NCBI GenBank assembly: GCA_048594975.1
Contig: JBMDXQ010000011.1
Location: forward strand, 29,449-93,448
Source: JBMDXB01 sp048594975
GTDB lineage: Bacteria; Acidobacteriota; Vicinamibacteria; Vicinamibacterales; 2-12-FULL-66-21
Direction of reading: 5' to 3'
DNA: 64,000 nt
A program made the translations under genes and the position numbers. The notes beneath the pieces are model-generated. The model was not told the origin of the DNA and did not search any database. It was given only the letters and a program-made list of their open reading frames with translations. Positions 7,569 to 16,545 of the stretch are shown in pieces (the first letter of the stretch is position 1; the number at the start of each line of letters is the position of its first letter).

Positions 7569-10500
7569 ATGACGTGCAAAAACTCCGCCCTCCTTGCCTG
7601 CTTTGTCGGCTTCGCCTGGCTCGCCGGGCCGGCGTTCGCGCAAGGCGTCACCACCGGCGCGCTCGGCGGCCGCGTGCTCGACGCCCAGCAGCAGCCCGTG
7701 GCCGGCGCGAGCGTGATCGCGATCCACGTGCCCTCGGGCACGACCTACGAAGCGACGACGCGCGCCGACGGCCGCTTCAGCATCCCGGGCATGCGCGTCG
7801 GCGGGCCGTACTCGGTGACGGTGGCGCCGGCCGGCGGTGGCGCCGGCGGCTTCGAGCCGCAGACTCAGGACGACATCACGGTCAACCTGGGCGTCGCCAC
7901 CGATCTCGACTTCGTCGTGCGATCGATCGCCGTCGAGGTGACGGTCATGGCCGAGAAGTCGGACGCGGTGTTCAGCTCGGAGCGCACCGGCGCGGCCACC
8001 GCGATCAGCCGCGAGTCGCTGGCCTCGCTGCCGACGATCACGGGGCGGCTGGAGAACATCACGCGCCTCACCCCGCAGCAGGGCGGCAACATGTCGTTTG
8101 CCGGCCAGGACAATCGCCTGAACAACATCACCGTCGACGGCGCCGCGTTCAACAACTCGTTCGGCCTGCGGAATACGCCGGGCGAGACGTCGGGCGTCGC
8201 GCCGATCTCGCTGCAGGCCATCGAGCAGGTGCAGGTGAGCGTGGCGCCGTTCGACGTGCGCCAGGGGAATTTCGTCGGCGCCGGCGTGAACACCGTCACC
8301 CGCAGCGGGACGAATGAGTACCGGGGCTCGTTCTACCACCAGATGCGCGACAACGATCTGGTGGGGACGAAGGCGAAGAGCGAGACGGACAACGTCAACC
8401 CCGGCACGTTCAACTACCGCAACACCGGCGGCTTCGCCGGTGGCCCGATCGTCAGGAACACGGCGTTCTTCTTCGGCAACTACGAGGACGAGTCGCTCGA
8501 GACGCCGGGGACGACGTTCCGGGCGAACAACGGCGGCGAGCCGGTCACCGGCAGCGTGACGCGCGTGCTGAAGTCGGACCTCGACGCGCTCAGCAGTTAC
8601 CTGCGCTCGAACTTCGACTACGAGCCCGGCCCGTATCAGGACTACCCGTTCTTCGTTCCCGCGAAGCGCTTCCTCGGCCGCGGCGACTACAACCTCAACG
8701 AAAAGAACAAGATCATGTTCCGTTACCAGCACCTGGATTCGAGCAGCGACACGCTGATGTCGAACTCCTCCTCGCTGGGGCTCGGCAACCGCCGCACGAA
8801 CACCAACGCGCTGAACTTCGCGAACTCGAACTACCTGATTCTGGAGAACATCCGCACCACGTCCGGCGAGTGGAACTCCGTCCTCGGCAGCTCGATGGCC
8901 AACAGCCTGCTGATGACGTTCAGCAAGCACGACGAGAGCCGCGGCGACGTCGGCAAGCTGTTCCCGATGGTGGACATCCTGAACGCGCCGGGCGGGACGG
9001 TCTACACCTCGTTCGGCTCCGAGCCGTTCACGCCCAACAACGAGCTCCGCTACCAGAGCTTCATCGTCAAGAACGACTTCACGAAGTACACCGCGAAGCA
9101 CACGCTGACCTTCGGCGGCAGCTACGAAGCGTACGAGTCGGAGAACGTCTTCTTCCCCGGGAAGCAGAGCATCTACGTCTACAACTCCCTGCAGGATTTC
9201 TACACCGACGCGAACGGCTATCTCGCGAACCCGAACCGAACGGAATCGCCCGTCACCCTGCGCCGGTTCCAGGTGCGGTGGACCAACATTCCCGGCCAGG
9301 AGAAGCCGATCCAGCCGCTCGAGGTCGGCTACACGAGCCTCTACGCGCAGGACAACTGGCGGGTCCGAAGCAACCTGACCGTCAATGCCGGCCTGCGGGC
9401 CGACGTGGCCTCGTTCGCCAATACCGGGTACGCCAACCCGAATGCCGACGCGCTGACGTTCCGTGACGAGAGCGGCGCCGCCGTGCAGTATTCGACGGCG
9501 AAACTGCCAGACGCCAGCCCGCTATGGTCGCCGCGGCTCGGGTTCAACTGGGACGTGAACAGCGATCGCACGACGCAGCTGCGGGGCGGGACCGGCGTGT
9601 TCACCGGCAAGCCGGCCTTCGTGTGGATCTCCAATCAGATCGGCAACACCGGCGTGCTGACCGGCTTCGAGCAGGCCGACAACACCACATTCCGACCCTT
9701 CCACCCGGATCCGGAACACTACAAGCCGTCCTCGGTGACCGGCGCCCCGGCCTCATCGTACGAGCTGGCGCTGACCGATCCGGAGTTCCGGTTTCCGCAG
9801 ACGTGGCGCACGAACGTCGCGGTGGATCGCCGCCTGCCGTGGGGCTGGAGCGGCACTGTCGAGTACATGTACAACCGCGATCTGAACGGGATCTACTACA
9901 TCAACGCGAACCTGCCGGCGCCGCAGACGGCGTTTGCCGGTGCGGACGCGCGCCCGCGCTGGACGTCGAACCGGATTCACTCGAACGTCTCGAACGCGAT
10001 CGTCCTCAAGAACCAGGACGTCGGCCGGTCGTGGAACTTCGCCGCGTCCGCCGAGCGCGCGCTGCGCGACGGCTTCTGGGTCAAGACGGCCTACAGCTAC
10101 GGCGAGTCGAAGAACACGGTCGACCCGGGCTCGATCGCGTTCGGCTCGTGGAACAACAACCAGCACCCCGGCGATCCGAACCTGCCGCCGCTGGCGTACT
10201 CCGCCTATTCACCGGGGCACCGGTTCTTCCTGGCCGCCTCGTACCGCAAGGAGTACTTCAGCTTCGGAGGGACCACGCTTTCGGTGTTCTGGGAGTCGTT
10301 CACGGGCGGCAACAACAGCTATACCTACGCGACGGACGTGAACGGCGACGGCGGGACGAGCAACGACCTGATCTACATCCCGCGCAGCGTGGACGAGATG
10401 AACTTCACCCAGTTCCCCTCCGGTGGCCACACCTTCACGGCGGCGGAGCAGGCCGCGGCGTGGGAGGCGTACATCCAGCAGGATGCCTACCTGCGCGAGC

Positions 10501-10856
10501 ACCGTGGTGAGTACGCGCAGCGCGGCGCGGTGTTCCTGCCGTTGATCCATCGCATGGACTTCAGCGTGCAGCAGGACATCTTCAGCGACCTGGCGGGACG
10601 GCGCCATGCCTTCCAGTTCCGCGTGGATATGCTCAACTTCCTGAACATGCTGAACAACGACTGGGGCGTCGGCTGGCGCATGGTGCACAACCAGCCGCTG
10701 ACCAACGCCGGCGCCGACTCGCAGGGGCGCGTGACCTACCGGTTGCGCATCCCCGATCCCACCACGAACGAGTTGATGTCGAAGACGTTTGAGCCCACTG
10801 CGGGGCTTGGTGACGTCTGGCGTCTCCAGTTCTCGCTTCGGTACTCGTTCAACTAA
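7569..10856 (+). CDS. Oar-type TonB-dependent outer-membrane receptor 2
   Basis: A 1095-residue receptor with the same layout as its divergent neighbour. Signal peptide at about 1-25 (ending GPAFAQ); carboxypeptidase-regulatory domain (GGRVLDAQQQPVAGASV); plug with SFAGQDNRLNNITVDGAAF and VNTVTRSGTNEYRGSF; then a barrel with aromatic strand ends, finishing LQFSLRYSFN. The ATG at 7569 directly precedes the signal peptide and has CTGGAG upstream; an in-frame ATG at 7476 would add 31 residues in front of the signal and is rejected. The divergent pair may respond to a shared intergenic region (7312-7568). The substrate is unknown. A hairpin follows the stop. Confidence 0.92.
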   Translation: MTCKNSALLACFVGFAWLAGPAFAQGVTTGALGGRVLDAQQQPVAGASVIAIHVPSGTTYEATTRADGRFSIPGMRVGGPYSVTVAPAGGGAGGFEPQTQDDITVNLGVATDLDFVVRSIAVEVTVMAEKSDAVFSSERTGAATAISRESLASLPTITGRLENITRLTPQQGGNMSFAGQDNRLNNITVDGAAFNNSFGLRNTPGETSGVAPISLQAIEQVQVSVAPFDVRQGNFVGAGVNTVTRSGTNEYRGSFYHQMRDNDLVGTKAKSETDNVNPGTFNYRNTGGFAGGPIVRNTAFFFGNYEDESLETPGTTFRANNGGEPVTGSVTRVLKSDLDALSSYLRSNFDYEPGPYQDYPFFVPAKRFLGRGDYNLNEKNKIMFRYQHLDSSSDTLMSNSSSLGLGNRRTNTNALNFANSNYLILENIRTTSGEWNSVLGSSMANSLLMTFSKHDESRGDVGKLFPMVDILNAPGGTVYTSFGSEPFTPNNELRYQSFIVKNDFTKYTAKHTLTFGGSYEAYESENVFFPGKQSIYVYNSLQDFYTDANGYLANPNRTESPVTLRRFQVRWTNIPGQEKPIQPLEVGYTSLYAQDNWRVRSNLTVNAGLRADVASFANTGYANPNADALTFRDESGAAVQYSTAKLPDASPLWSPRLGFNWDVNSDRTTQLRGGTGVFTGKPAFVWISNQIGNTGVLTGFEQADNTTFRPFHPDPEHYKPSSVTGAPASSYELALTDPEFRFPQTWRTNVAVDRRLPWGWSGTVEYMYNRDLNGIYYINANLPAPQTAFAGADARPRWTSNRIHSNVSNAIVLKNQDVGRSWNFAASAERALRDGFWVKTAYSYGESKNTVDPGSIAFGSWNNNQHPGDPNLPPLAYSAYSPGHRFFLAASYRKEYFSFGGTTLSVFWESFTGGNNSYTYATDVNGDGGTSNDLIYIPRSVDEMNFTQFPSGGHTFTAAEQAAAWEAYIQQDAYLREHRGEYAQRGAVFLPLIHRMDFSVQQDIFSDLAGRRHAFQFRVDMLNFLNMLNNDWGVGWRMVHNQPLTNAGADSQGRVTYRLRIPDPTTNELMSKTFEPTAGLGDVWRLQFSLRYSFN

Positions 10857-10864
10857 AGGCCGTC

Positions 10865-10899
10865 GAAGCCCCGGGGCTTGCTCGAGCCCCGGGCTTTCT
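10865..10899 (+). terminator. GC-rich hairpin after receptor 2
   Basis: AAGCCCCGGGGCT pairs with AGCCCCGGGCTTT across a short TGCTCG loop, eight bases after the stop. The T-run is short. It probably acts as an intrinsic terminator. Confidence 0.6.
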
Positions 10900-10926
10900 G
10901 CAGCGATACTCCCGGCCCCGCACCAC

Positions 10927-10958
10927 CCAACTGCCGGCTGCCGGAAACTGGCAGTTGG
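10927..10958. repeat. Short inverted repeat CCAACTGCC / GGCAGTTGG
   Basis: Nine-base arms (10927-10935 and 10950-10958) flank an inner CGG-rich loop. A related word, CCAACTGCCAGGTTCC, recurs at about 13350, next to the terminator after the D,D-carboxypeptidase, so this may be a small dispersed intergenic repeat. Confidence 0.5.
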
Positions 10959-11291
10959 GAATCAGGCGCTGTTCGTTCCCCACGAGTTGCCTGTTGCCTT
11001 CGGCCTTTCGGGACTCCTGGGGGGATTGACGGATTTCCTCATTTTGGCAGGCGGAAGTCGTCCGTTCGGCAGTCTTTTACCCCTCGGCGACAGCGCGGGT
11101 GCAGGCGGTCGCGTCGCCGAGGTGGTGAGCGGTCCCTCTCGGTGGCGGATGAAATTAGAGCGCCAGCTTCGGTCTCGAAGATCTCGAGACAATCGGGGAG
11201 TGAAAGAAAGAAAAGGGCCACCCGGCCGGCGTTGCGCCGGGCGAAAACGTAAGAACCGCGAGGGTTCACCGCCCGAGCGCATCGAGCGGGG
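10959..11291. other. Gap with no supported gene
   Basis: No reading frame here has a credible start, ribosome site and protein-like composition. A compact hairpin, CCGGCG-TTG-CGCCGG, lies at about 11226-11240. I cannot match the segment to RNase P, tmRNA, SRP or 6S RNA motifs by eye, but a structured RNA is not excluded. Confidence 0.3.
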
Positions 11292-11495
11292 TTACGACGC
11301 TCTCGCGGACAGCACGCTCACGCCAAATCGCGCCGGCGCCAGCGTGTGGTTCCGACGGTGCGACGGGTGATCGCAGCTGGCACCCTTCTCCTCGACGTAC
11401 GTCACCTCGCGATTCGTCGCGATCTCGCGGTAACGGCCAGTCACGCAACCGCAGCCGAGCGTCGTAAAGCCGAGGAGCCTGACGAGGCTCATCAT
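11292..11495 (-). CDS. Possible small lipoprotein, unknown function
   Basis: 67 residues beginning MMSLVRLLGFTTLGCGC, which looks like a short lipoprotein signal with a Cys at about 15 or 17, followed by a charged stretch (GRYREIATNREVTYVEEKG) and a His/Arg-rich tail. GGAG sits about eight bases before the ATG at 11495. I know no family for it. The gene stands alone in a gene-poor gap, so it could also be a chance frame. Confidence 0.35.
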   Translation of the reverse strand: MMSLVRLLGFTTLGCGCVTGRYREIATNREVTYVEEKGASCDHPSHRRNHTLAPARFGVSVLSARAS

Positions 11496-12150
11496 GGAAC
11501 GTCTCCACTGGCTGTCGAGCAATTCCTGTACCGCAGAGGTGGGTTCCTCACCGAGCGAAAAGCGGCGTGATTTCGTGCGCAGTCTGCCGGGAAACGCATC
11601 CTGTTTGAATGTGGCACACCAATGGGTTGGATTTGGGATCGGCGGTCGCGTCCGTCGTTGCCGTTGGTGAAACGTCGGACGCGCAGCCGCCGGGACGGAC
11701 CGCTCTGGGGACGAACGCACTTGAAGCGCCGCCAGGAGGAAGTCGCTGGCGATGCCCGCGTTTCGCAGCACGGGGGTGCGGTAGGCGGAAGATCCGAGGG
11801 CCGACGCAGCGAGTGCCGGCGAGGCCGTGAGTTGCCGACGCGTTGACGGCAACGGTGATGCGGGGTGATGCGGGATGGACGCCGCCATCGTCGCGTGGAC
11901 CAGCCCGTTGAACACGGTAAGGTCCACGATCCGACCGTCCGCGCATCGTTTGCGCTTTGTCGGGGGCGAGTTCCGTCGTCGGTCAGGTGGGGGATCGGCT
12001 GTCGGGCGAACGGCTCGCGACCGAGATGTTAACGGAGGACAGTTGCGTGGATAAGGCTGTGGTGTCTGGCTTGCATAACGCCCCGGCTACCAGGACGACG
12101 CTGCACGGGGGGCGCGATGGAGGACCAGAACGGCTGAGGTCTTTAAGTGG
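11496..12150. other. Gap with no confident gene
   Basis: Long frames on the minus strand here are low in complexity (Arg/Ser/Pro-rich) and lack ribosome sites. On the plus strand a GTG near 12047 follows AACGGAGGACAG and opens a frame of about 50 codons to 12202, but its peptide looks random and it runs through the promoter at 12151-12179. Otherwise I see nothing. Confidence 0.3.
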
Positions 12151-12179
12151 TTGCGCCCAGAACGGGTTACTGTTACACT
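12151..12179 (+). promoter_or_regulatory. Promoter for the D,D-carboxypeptidase gene
   Basis: TTGCGC (12151-12156), 17 bases, TACACT (12174-12179), about 60 bases before the GTG at 12243. The same TTGCGC -35 with a 17-base spacer is seen before the coiled-coil gene at 29921. Confidence 0.5.
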
Positions 12180-12242
12180 CGTGGCGTTCCACTCCTGACT
12201 GACGGTTGAATCCCAGCCAACCGGACTCGTAACGGAGGACTC

Positions 12243-13325
12243 GTGTCCGTAATCAGCCCTCTGACGGTTGCCCGTGGCGCTGTGTTGCTGCTGGGACTGG
12301 CATTCTGCATGCCCGTGACCGCCGACGCCGGCCAGACCGGCCAGTCACGGTCGACGAGGTCGTCAAAGGTCACCCGGCCCAAGGCCAAGAAACCCACGTA
12401 TTCGGCCCGCTCCTCGCGTGCACGCAAGGCACGCCTGGCGCGCGCCCGCGCCGCCGCCCGTGCCCGCGAGCAGGCGCGCCTCCGCCACCTGCGTGCCCTG
12501 CAGGAGGCGATGACGCCGCGGTACAAGACCGATGCCACCGGCTCGCTCGTCCCCGACGTCCGCGCCGCCGCCGCGATCATCTTCGATCCGGAGACCGGGC
12601 AGGTGCTGTGGGAGGAAAACGGCTCCGACCAGCGCTCCATTGCGAGCATCACCAAGGTGATGACGGCAGTCGTCTTCATGGAGGACGACCCCGACCTGTC
12701 GCGTATGGTCACAATCGAGCGCGGCGACGTCTACGCCGCCTCCACCACCTACCTTCGCGCCAACGAACGGGTGACGCTCGAAAACCTGCTGCACCTCACG
12801 CTCATCGCCTCCGACAACGCCGCGGCGCGCGCCCTGGCTCGGCTGTCGCACGGCGGCACCGCCGCCTTCATTGAGCGGATGAACGAGAAGGCGCTGGAGT
12901 TCGGCCTCGAGAACACGTCGTTTGCCGACCCGTCCGGCCTCAATCCCAACAACCTGTCGTCGGCCTACGACCTCTCGCGGCTGATTACCTTCGCGGCCGC
13001 CGACGAGCGGATCGGCGCGATCATGCGCAAGGCGAGCCACGCGGTCAGCACCAGCCGGCGCACCATCACGATCAACAACACCAACCAGTTGGTGCGCAGC
13101 GGCGACGTCGGGACGATGGAGGTCATGGGCGGAAAGACCGGCTTCATCAGCAAGGCCGGGTACTGTCTGGCCACGTTGTTGCGGCTGCCGCAGACGAATC
13201 ACCAGGTCGCGGTCGTCGTGCTCGGCGCGTCGTCGAACACCGGCCGCTTCTGGGAGACGCGGCACCTCTTCAACTGGCTGTCGGAAAAGGCCGCGGATCT
13301 GTTCGGCAAGGACCAGCAACAGTAA
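12243..13325 (+). CDS. D-alanyl-D-alanine carboxypeptidase (S11, PBP5/6 family)
   Basis: A penicillin-binding-type serine peptidase that trims the terminal D-Ala from peptidoglycan stem peptides in the periplasm. The three active-site motifs are visible: S135-I-T-K138 (nucleophile and general base), S190-D-N192 and K298-T-G300. A signal peptide spans about 1-30. Between it and the catalytic domain is a highly basic Arg/Ala/Lys stretch (about 35-90), longer than usual, which might contact the wall or the membrane. The usual C-terminal beta domain and amphipathic anchor seem absent; the protein stops soon after the catalytic domain (360 residues). GTG start with ACGGAGGA just upstream. It is convergent with the FdhE-like gene. 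Confidence 0.9.
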   Translation: MSVISPLTVARGAVLLLGLAFCMPVTADAGQTGQSRSTRSSKVTRPKAKKPTYSARSSRARKARLARARAAARAREQARLRHLRALQEAMTPRYKTDATGSLVPDVRAAAAIIFDPETGQVLWEENGSDQRSIASITKVMTAVVFMEDDPDLSRMVTIERGDVYAASTTYLRANERVTLENLLHLTLIASDNAAARALARLSHGGTAAFIERMNEKALEFGLENTSFADPSGLNPNNLSSAYDLSRLITFAAADERIGAIMRKASHAVSTSRRTITINNTNQLVRSGDVGTMEVMGGKTGFISKAGYCLATLLRLPQTNHQVAVVVLGASSNTGRFWETRHLFNWLSEKAADLFGKDQQQ

Positions 13326-13372
13326 GCCGCGACCGGATCAACTCCCAACTGCCAGGTTCCCGCAACCAGACG

Positions 13373-13397
13373 TAACACCCAAGCGGTTTGGGTGTTA
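13373..13397. terminator. Two-way hairpin terminator
   Basis: TAACACCCAA (13373-13382), loop GCGGT, TTGGGTGTTA (13388-13397): a perfect 10-bp stem between convergent genes, one base from the stop codon at 13399-13401. Confidence 0.7.
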
Positions 13398-13398
13398 T

Positions 13399-14238
13399 CT
13401 ACTTGTACCCCTTTTGCATTGCGGCGGCGTCGAGCGGCAGCGTCGCCACCGAATCCAGCACCGGCATCACCGGCCTTGACGCCTGCCGAGCGTCGAACGC
13501 CTTCAGGTAGCGCTTGCAGGCATCGCAGCCGTAGATACGGTACTGCCGATCGCGGCTCGTGAACGACGTAATGCGGGTCCGATCGTCGTTCATGCAGTAC
13601 GGGCAGGCGATCTGGTGGAAGTGCCATCGCGCGGCGCAGCGGCTGCAGATCAGCAGGCGGTCGGCTGCGGTGGTGATGACGGCGAAATCCGGTTCCCCGG
13701 CGCAGAGCGGGCAGATCCCGAGTCCCCACGTGCTCAGGTCCATCTTCGCCATCAGTGCCTCGGCGGCGCGCATCAGGAAGGGCCGCATCGCCTGATCGAA
13801 CACCGTCTCCAGTCCTTCGACGTCCGGACCGACCGTCCGGGCGCCCTCGCGCGGCGCTTCGTACCAGGCACGCGCCGCCGCCGGGAGCCGCGCGGCGTCG
13901 CGGCAGAGCGCATCAGTCCTCTGAAACCCCTCCTCGTCGATTGCGTCCTGCGACCGCATCGCCGACGCGACCGCGCGCAGCAGGAACCGGAGGTCGCCGA
14001 AATCGATCGGCAGGTGCTCGAATTGCAGCACCGGCCCGTTGGCGAGCAGGCCGTTCAGGTACGCCGACTCAAGGCGGATGGAGGGCAGGTGGATGCGGGA
14101 CTGGACGCGGCGGTGCAGCTGCAGGAGCTCGATCTGCAGGTCCACCGCCGACGCCAGCTCGGGCTGTTCCTCGCGCAGGCGGCGCAGTTCCGCGATCTCG
14201 CGCGTCTCCGATCGCTGCGGCGTGCGGGGCTCGGCCAC
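13399..14238 (-). CDS. FdhE-like zinc-ribbon protein
   Basis: 279 residues resembling formate dehydrogenase accessory protein FdhE. The N-terminal half is helical. The C-terminal half carries four CxxC pairs: CPLC (176-179), CSRC (198-201), CPYC (212-215) and CDAC (238-241), enough for two rubredoxin-like or zinc-ribbon metal sites. FdhE acts on formate dehydrogenase maturation in the cytoplasm, but no formate dehydrogenase gene is in the window, so the partner is unknown. The start is GTG 14238, six bases after a TACAAT -10 box and without a Shine-Dalgarno, suggesting a leaderless message. Longer in-frame extensions upstream run through a palindrome and are not credible. Confidence 0.8.
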   Translation of the reverse strand: MAEPRTPQRSETREIAELRRLREEQPELASAVDLQIELLQLHRRVQSRIHLPSIRLESAYLNGLLANGPVLQFEHLPIDFGDLRFLLRAVASAMRSQDAIDEEGFQRTDALCRDAARLPAAARAWYEAPREGARTVGPDVEGLETVFDQAMRPFLMRAAEALMAKMDLSTWGLGICPLCAGEPDFAVITTAADRLLICSRCAARWHFHQIACPYCMNDDRTRITSFTSRDRQYRIYGCDACKRYLKAFDARQASRPVMPVLDSVATLPLDAAAMQKGYK

Positions 14239-14241
14239 CGC

Positions 14242-14417
14242 GGCATTGTAGTGCAGAGATCGCGAATTGGTTCGGCATCCGGCCGGTGCTGCGTCCCGCG
14301 CTGCGGCGTTGTTCCTCCCGCAGATACTCCCGGTATTCCCGGTCGTGACGCGCTGCAGCGCGGGCGCACCGCCGCCCTCGGTGCACGAGCCAATTCGCGA
14401 TCGCTGCATTGCCGCAT
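14242..14417. repeat. Long imperfect palindrome between divergent genes
   Basis: GATCGCGAATTGG (14258-14270) is matched exactly by CCAATTCGCGATC (14390-14402), and pairing continues outward (GCA..TGC) and inward (CGCGCTGCGGCG against CGCTGCAGCGCG). The centre holds ACTCCCGGT/ATTCCCGGT words. It fills nearly the whole gap between the FdhE-like gene and glgA, and contains the -10 of the former. Confidence 0.65.
14245..14250 (-). promoter_or_regulatory. -10 box for the FdhE-like gene
   Basis: TACAAT on the minus strand, six bases before the GTG at 14238. No good -35 is seen at the normal distance. Confidence 0.4.
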
Positions 14418-14460
14418 GATAAACTCGCACATTTGGAAGGCCCGATGGATTCGCCGCAGG

Positions 14461-16071
14461 ATGCCTGAGAAGAAACCGACCAGCGCCGGCTCCGGAAGGC
14501 CGGCAAGTTCGCCACCACCGGCCGCCAAGTCCCCGAGACCCGCCGCGGAGTCGGCGTCGCGCCACGCCCGCCGCGCGGCGGCGGCGCGGTCGAAGGCGCC
14601 ACCGCGGGACCCGTCGCCGCTGTCGATCCTGATGGTGGCCTCCGAAGCGCACCCATACGCGAAGACCGGCGGACTCGCCGAGGTCGTCGGCTCGCTGTCC
14701 GAGGCGCTCGCGCGCCTCGGCCACGCCGTCACCATCGTTCTCCCGCGCTATCGACGGATTGATGCAAGCGGTACGACCGCGCAGCCGGCGATCGTGTCGA
14801 TCGGATGGCGCGAGCAGCCGGTAACCTTTCTCTCCCGCGCGCCCGTCGGCGGCGTGACCGCCGCGTTCGTCGACGCGCCGGAGCTCTACGACCGCGAATT
14901 CCTCTACGGCGTCGACGGCCTGGACTACGACGACAACGCCTGGCGATTCGCGGTGCTGAGCCGCGCGGCGCTGGAATACGCGCGGCTTCGCGGCGAGCGC
15001 CCGTCGGTGATCCACGCGCACGACTGGCAGGCGGGTCTGGTCCCGGTCTACCAGCGGATCCTCCTGCCGGACGATGCGACGGTGGGCGGCGTGCCGGTGG
15101 TGTTCACGATTCACAACCTCGCGTTCCAGGGGCTGTTCCCCCCGACCGTCGTGCCCATGCTCGGTCTCGGCTGGGACGTCCTGCACGTGGACTCGCTCGA
15201 ATACTGGGGCCAGGTCAGTCTGCTGAAAGGCGGGATCAATTTCAGCACCACGATCACGACCGTCAGCCCGACCTACGCTCGCGAGATCCTGCAGCCGGAC
15301 CTCGGGTTCGGCTTCGACGGCGTACTGAGACAAAGGGCGCAGGACCTCGTCGGCATCCTGAACGGGATCGACACCGATCGGTGGAACCCGGCTGCGGATC
15401 CGTACGTGTCGGCGAAGTACGACGCCCGCAGGATAACGGGCAAGTCGGCGGCGAAACGCGAGCTGCTCGAGGCCGTCGGCCTGCCGACCGAGAAGGCAGC
15501 GCTGGCTCGCCCGGTCATCGGCCTCATCTCGCGGCTCACGGACCAGAAGGGGTTCGACCTGGTTGCCGCGGCGGCATCGGAGCTCATGTCGATCGACGCG
15601 ACGTGGGTGGTGCTGGGCAGCGGGGAAGCGGCGTACGAGGAGCTCTGGCGCGACCTCGCGGCCCGGAACCCGCAGACCGTGTCGGCGACGATCGGCTTCG
15701 ACGAACGGCTGGCGCACCAGATCGAGGCCGGGGCGGACATGTTCCTGATGCCGTCGCGTTTCGAGCCGTGCGGGCTGAACCAGATGTACAGCCTGCGCTA
15801 CGGCACCGTTCCGATCGTCCGGGCGACGGGCGGACTGGAAGACTCGGTTCGTGAGGTGGACGAAGCGGCCGGAGGGGGAAACGGCTTCAAGTTTGCGGAG
15901 TACACACCGGCGGCGCTCATCGGAGCCGTCAGGCGGGCAGTCGGCGCGTTTGACAACCGGGCGCTGTGGAAGAAGATCCAACTCGCGGGCATGCGGCTGG
16001 ACCATTCCTGGGACGTCTCAGCCCGGGAGTATGTCAAAGTGTATAGGGCAGCGTCGCTGAAAAAACGCTGA
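14461..16071 (+). CDS. glgA: Glycogen synthase (GT5)
   Basis: Transfers glucose from ADP-glucose (or UDP-glucose) to the growing alpha-1,4-glucan. The ADP-glucose-binding signature K68-T-G-G lies in AKTGGLAEVVGSL; further on are INFSTTITTVSPTY, IGLISRLTDQKG and the C-terminal SRFEPCGLNQMYSLRYGT region typical of bacterial synthases. 536 residues against about 480 in most members: the excess is a 50-residue Ala/Pro/Lys/Arg-rich N-terminus, probably disordered. ATG 14461 is taken as the start; an in-frame ATG near 14416 would add 15 residues and is possible. No other glycogen gene is nearby. A hairpin follows before trxA. Confidence 0.92.
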   Translation: MPEKKPTSAGSGRPASSPPPAAKSPRPAAESASRHARRAAAARSKAPPRDPSPLSILMVASEAHPYAKTGGLAEVVGSLSEALARLGHAVTIVLPRYRRIDASGTTAQPAIVSIGWREQPVTFLSRAPVGGVTAAFVDAPELYDREFLYGVDGLDYDDNAWRFAVLSRAALEYARLRGERPSVIHAHDWQAGLVPVYQRILLPDDATVGGVPVVFTIHNLAFQGLFPPTVVPMLGLGWDVLHVDSLEYWGQVSLLKGGINFSTTITTVSPTYAREILQPDLGFGFDGVLRQRAQDLVGILNGIDTDRWNPAADPYVSAKYDARRITGKSAAKRELLEAVGLPTEKAALARPVIGLISRLTDQKGFDLVAAAASELMSIDATWVVLGSGEAAYEELWRDLAARNPQTVSATIGFDERLAHQIEAGADMFLMPSRFEPCGLNQMYSLRYGTVPIVRATGGLEDSVREVDEAAGGGNGFKFAEYTPAALIGAVRRAVGAFDNRALWKKIQLAGMRLDHSWDVSAREYVKVYRAASLKKR

Positions 16072-16119
16072 AGGCAGAGGGGCCGGCGAGCGGCGGTCGA
16101 CCTCGCGGAGAGTCGAGGG

Positions 16120-16153
16120 CCCGCGCGCTTAGAGGGGGAATGGAACGCGCGGG
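16120..16153 (+). terminator. Hairpin between glgA and trxA
   Basis: CCCGCGCG (16120-16127) pairs with CGCGCGGG (16146-16153) across 18 bases. There is no T-run. It could be a terminator or a processing hairpin in the trxA leader. Confidence 0.35.
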
Positions 16154-16195
16154 TCGAGCCCACGCGGGACAGGAAAGGCAGTCAAAGGGGAACGC

Positions 16196-16525
16196 ATGGC
16201 TTCTGATAAGGTGCAGACACTGACCGATGCCAACTTCGATCAGTCGGTGATCAAGTCCGCCACGCCGGTGCTCGTCGATTTCTGGGCGGAGTGGTGCGGT
16301 CCGTGCCGGCGGCTCGCCCCGACCGTGGAGGAGCTGGCGACCGATTACGACGGCAGGGTGGTCATCGGGAAGCTGAACGTCGATGACAATCCGGGGACGG
16401 CCGGCCGCTTCAGTATCCGCGGCATCCCGACCCTCCTGCTGTTCAAGGGCGGACAGATCGTCGAGCAGATCGTCGGTCTGGCCGACAAGGACACGCTCAA
16501 GAAGGTGATCGAGAGACACGTATAA
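16196..16525 (+). CDS. trxA: Thioredoxin
   Basis: A 109-residue cytoplasmic disulfide reductant with the redox motif WCGPC at 33-37 and the cis-proline loop GIPTLLLF. It is the normal family length with no signal peptide. AAAGGGGA lies before the ATG. It sits just 20 bases ahead of thioredoxin reductase, its electron donor, so the pair very likely forms an operon. Confidence 0.96.
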   Translation: MASDKVQTLTDANFDQSVIKSATPVLVDFWAEWCGPCRRLAPTVEELATDYDGRVVIGKLNVDDNPGTAGRFSIRGIPTLLLFKGGQIVEQIVGLADKDTLKKVIERHV

Positions 16526-16545
16526 CGGCGCGTCACCATCGAGCC

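Noticed and set aside
10959..11290. Structured RNA such as RNase P, 6S or a riboswitch
   Set aside because: A few hairpins exist, but none of the conserved motifs of these RNAs could be matched by eye.
11957..12202. Small plus-strand frame with an AACGGAGGAC ribosome-site-like word
   Set aside because: The peptide looks random, has no family features and runs through the promoter of the carboxypeptidase gene.
13399..16005. One very long minus-strand frame covering glgA and the FdhE-like gene
   Set aside because: Only the first third has zinc-ribbon motifs. The rest is the shadow of glgA on the other strand plus palindrome DNA, rich in Arg and His with no domain.
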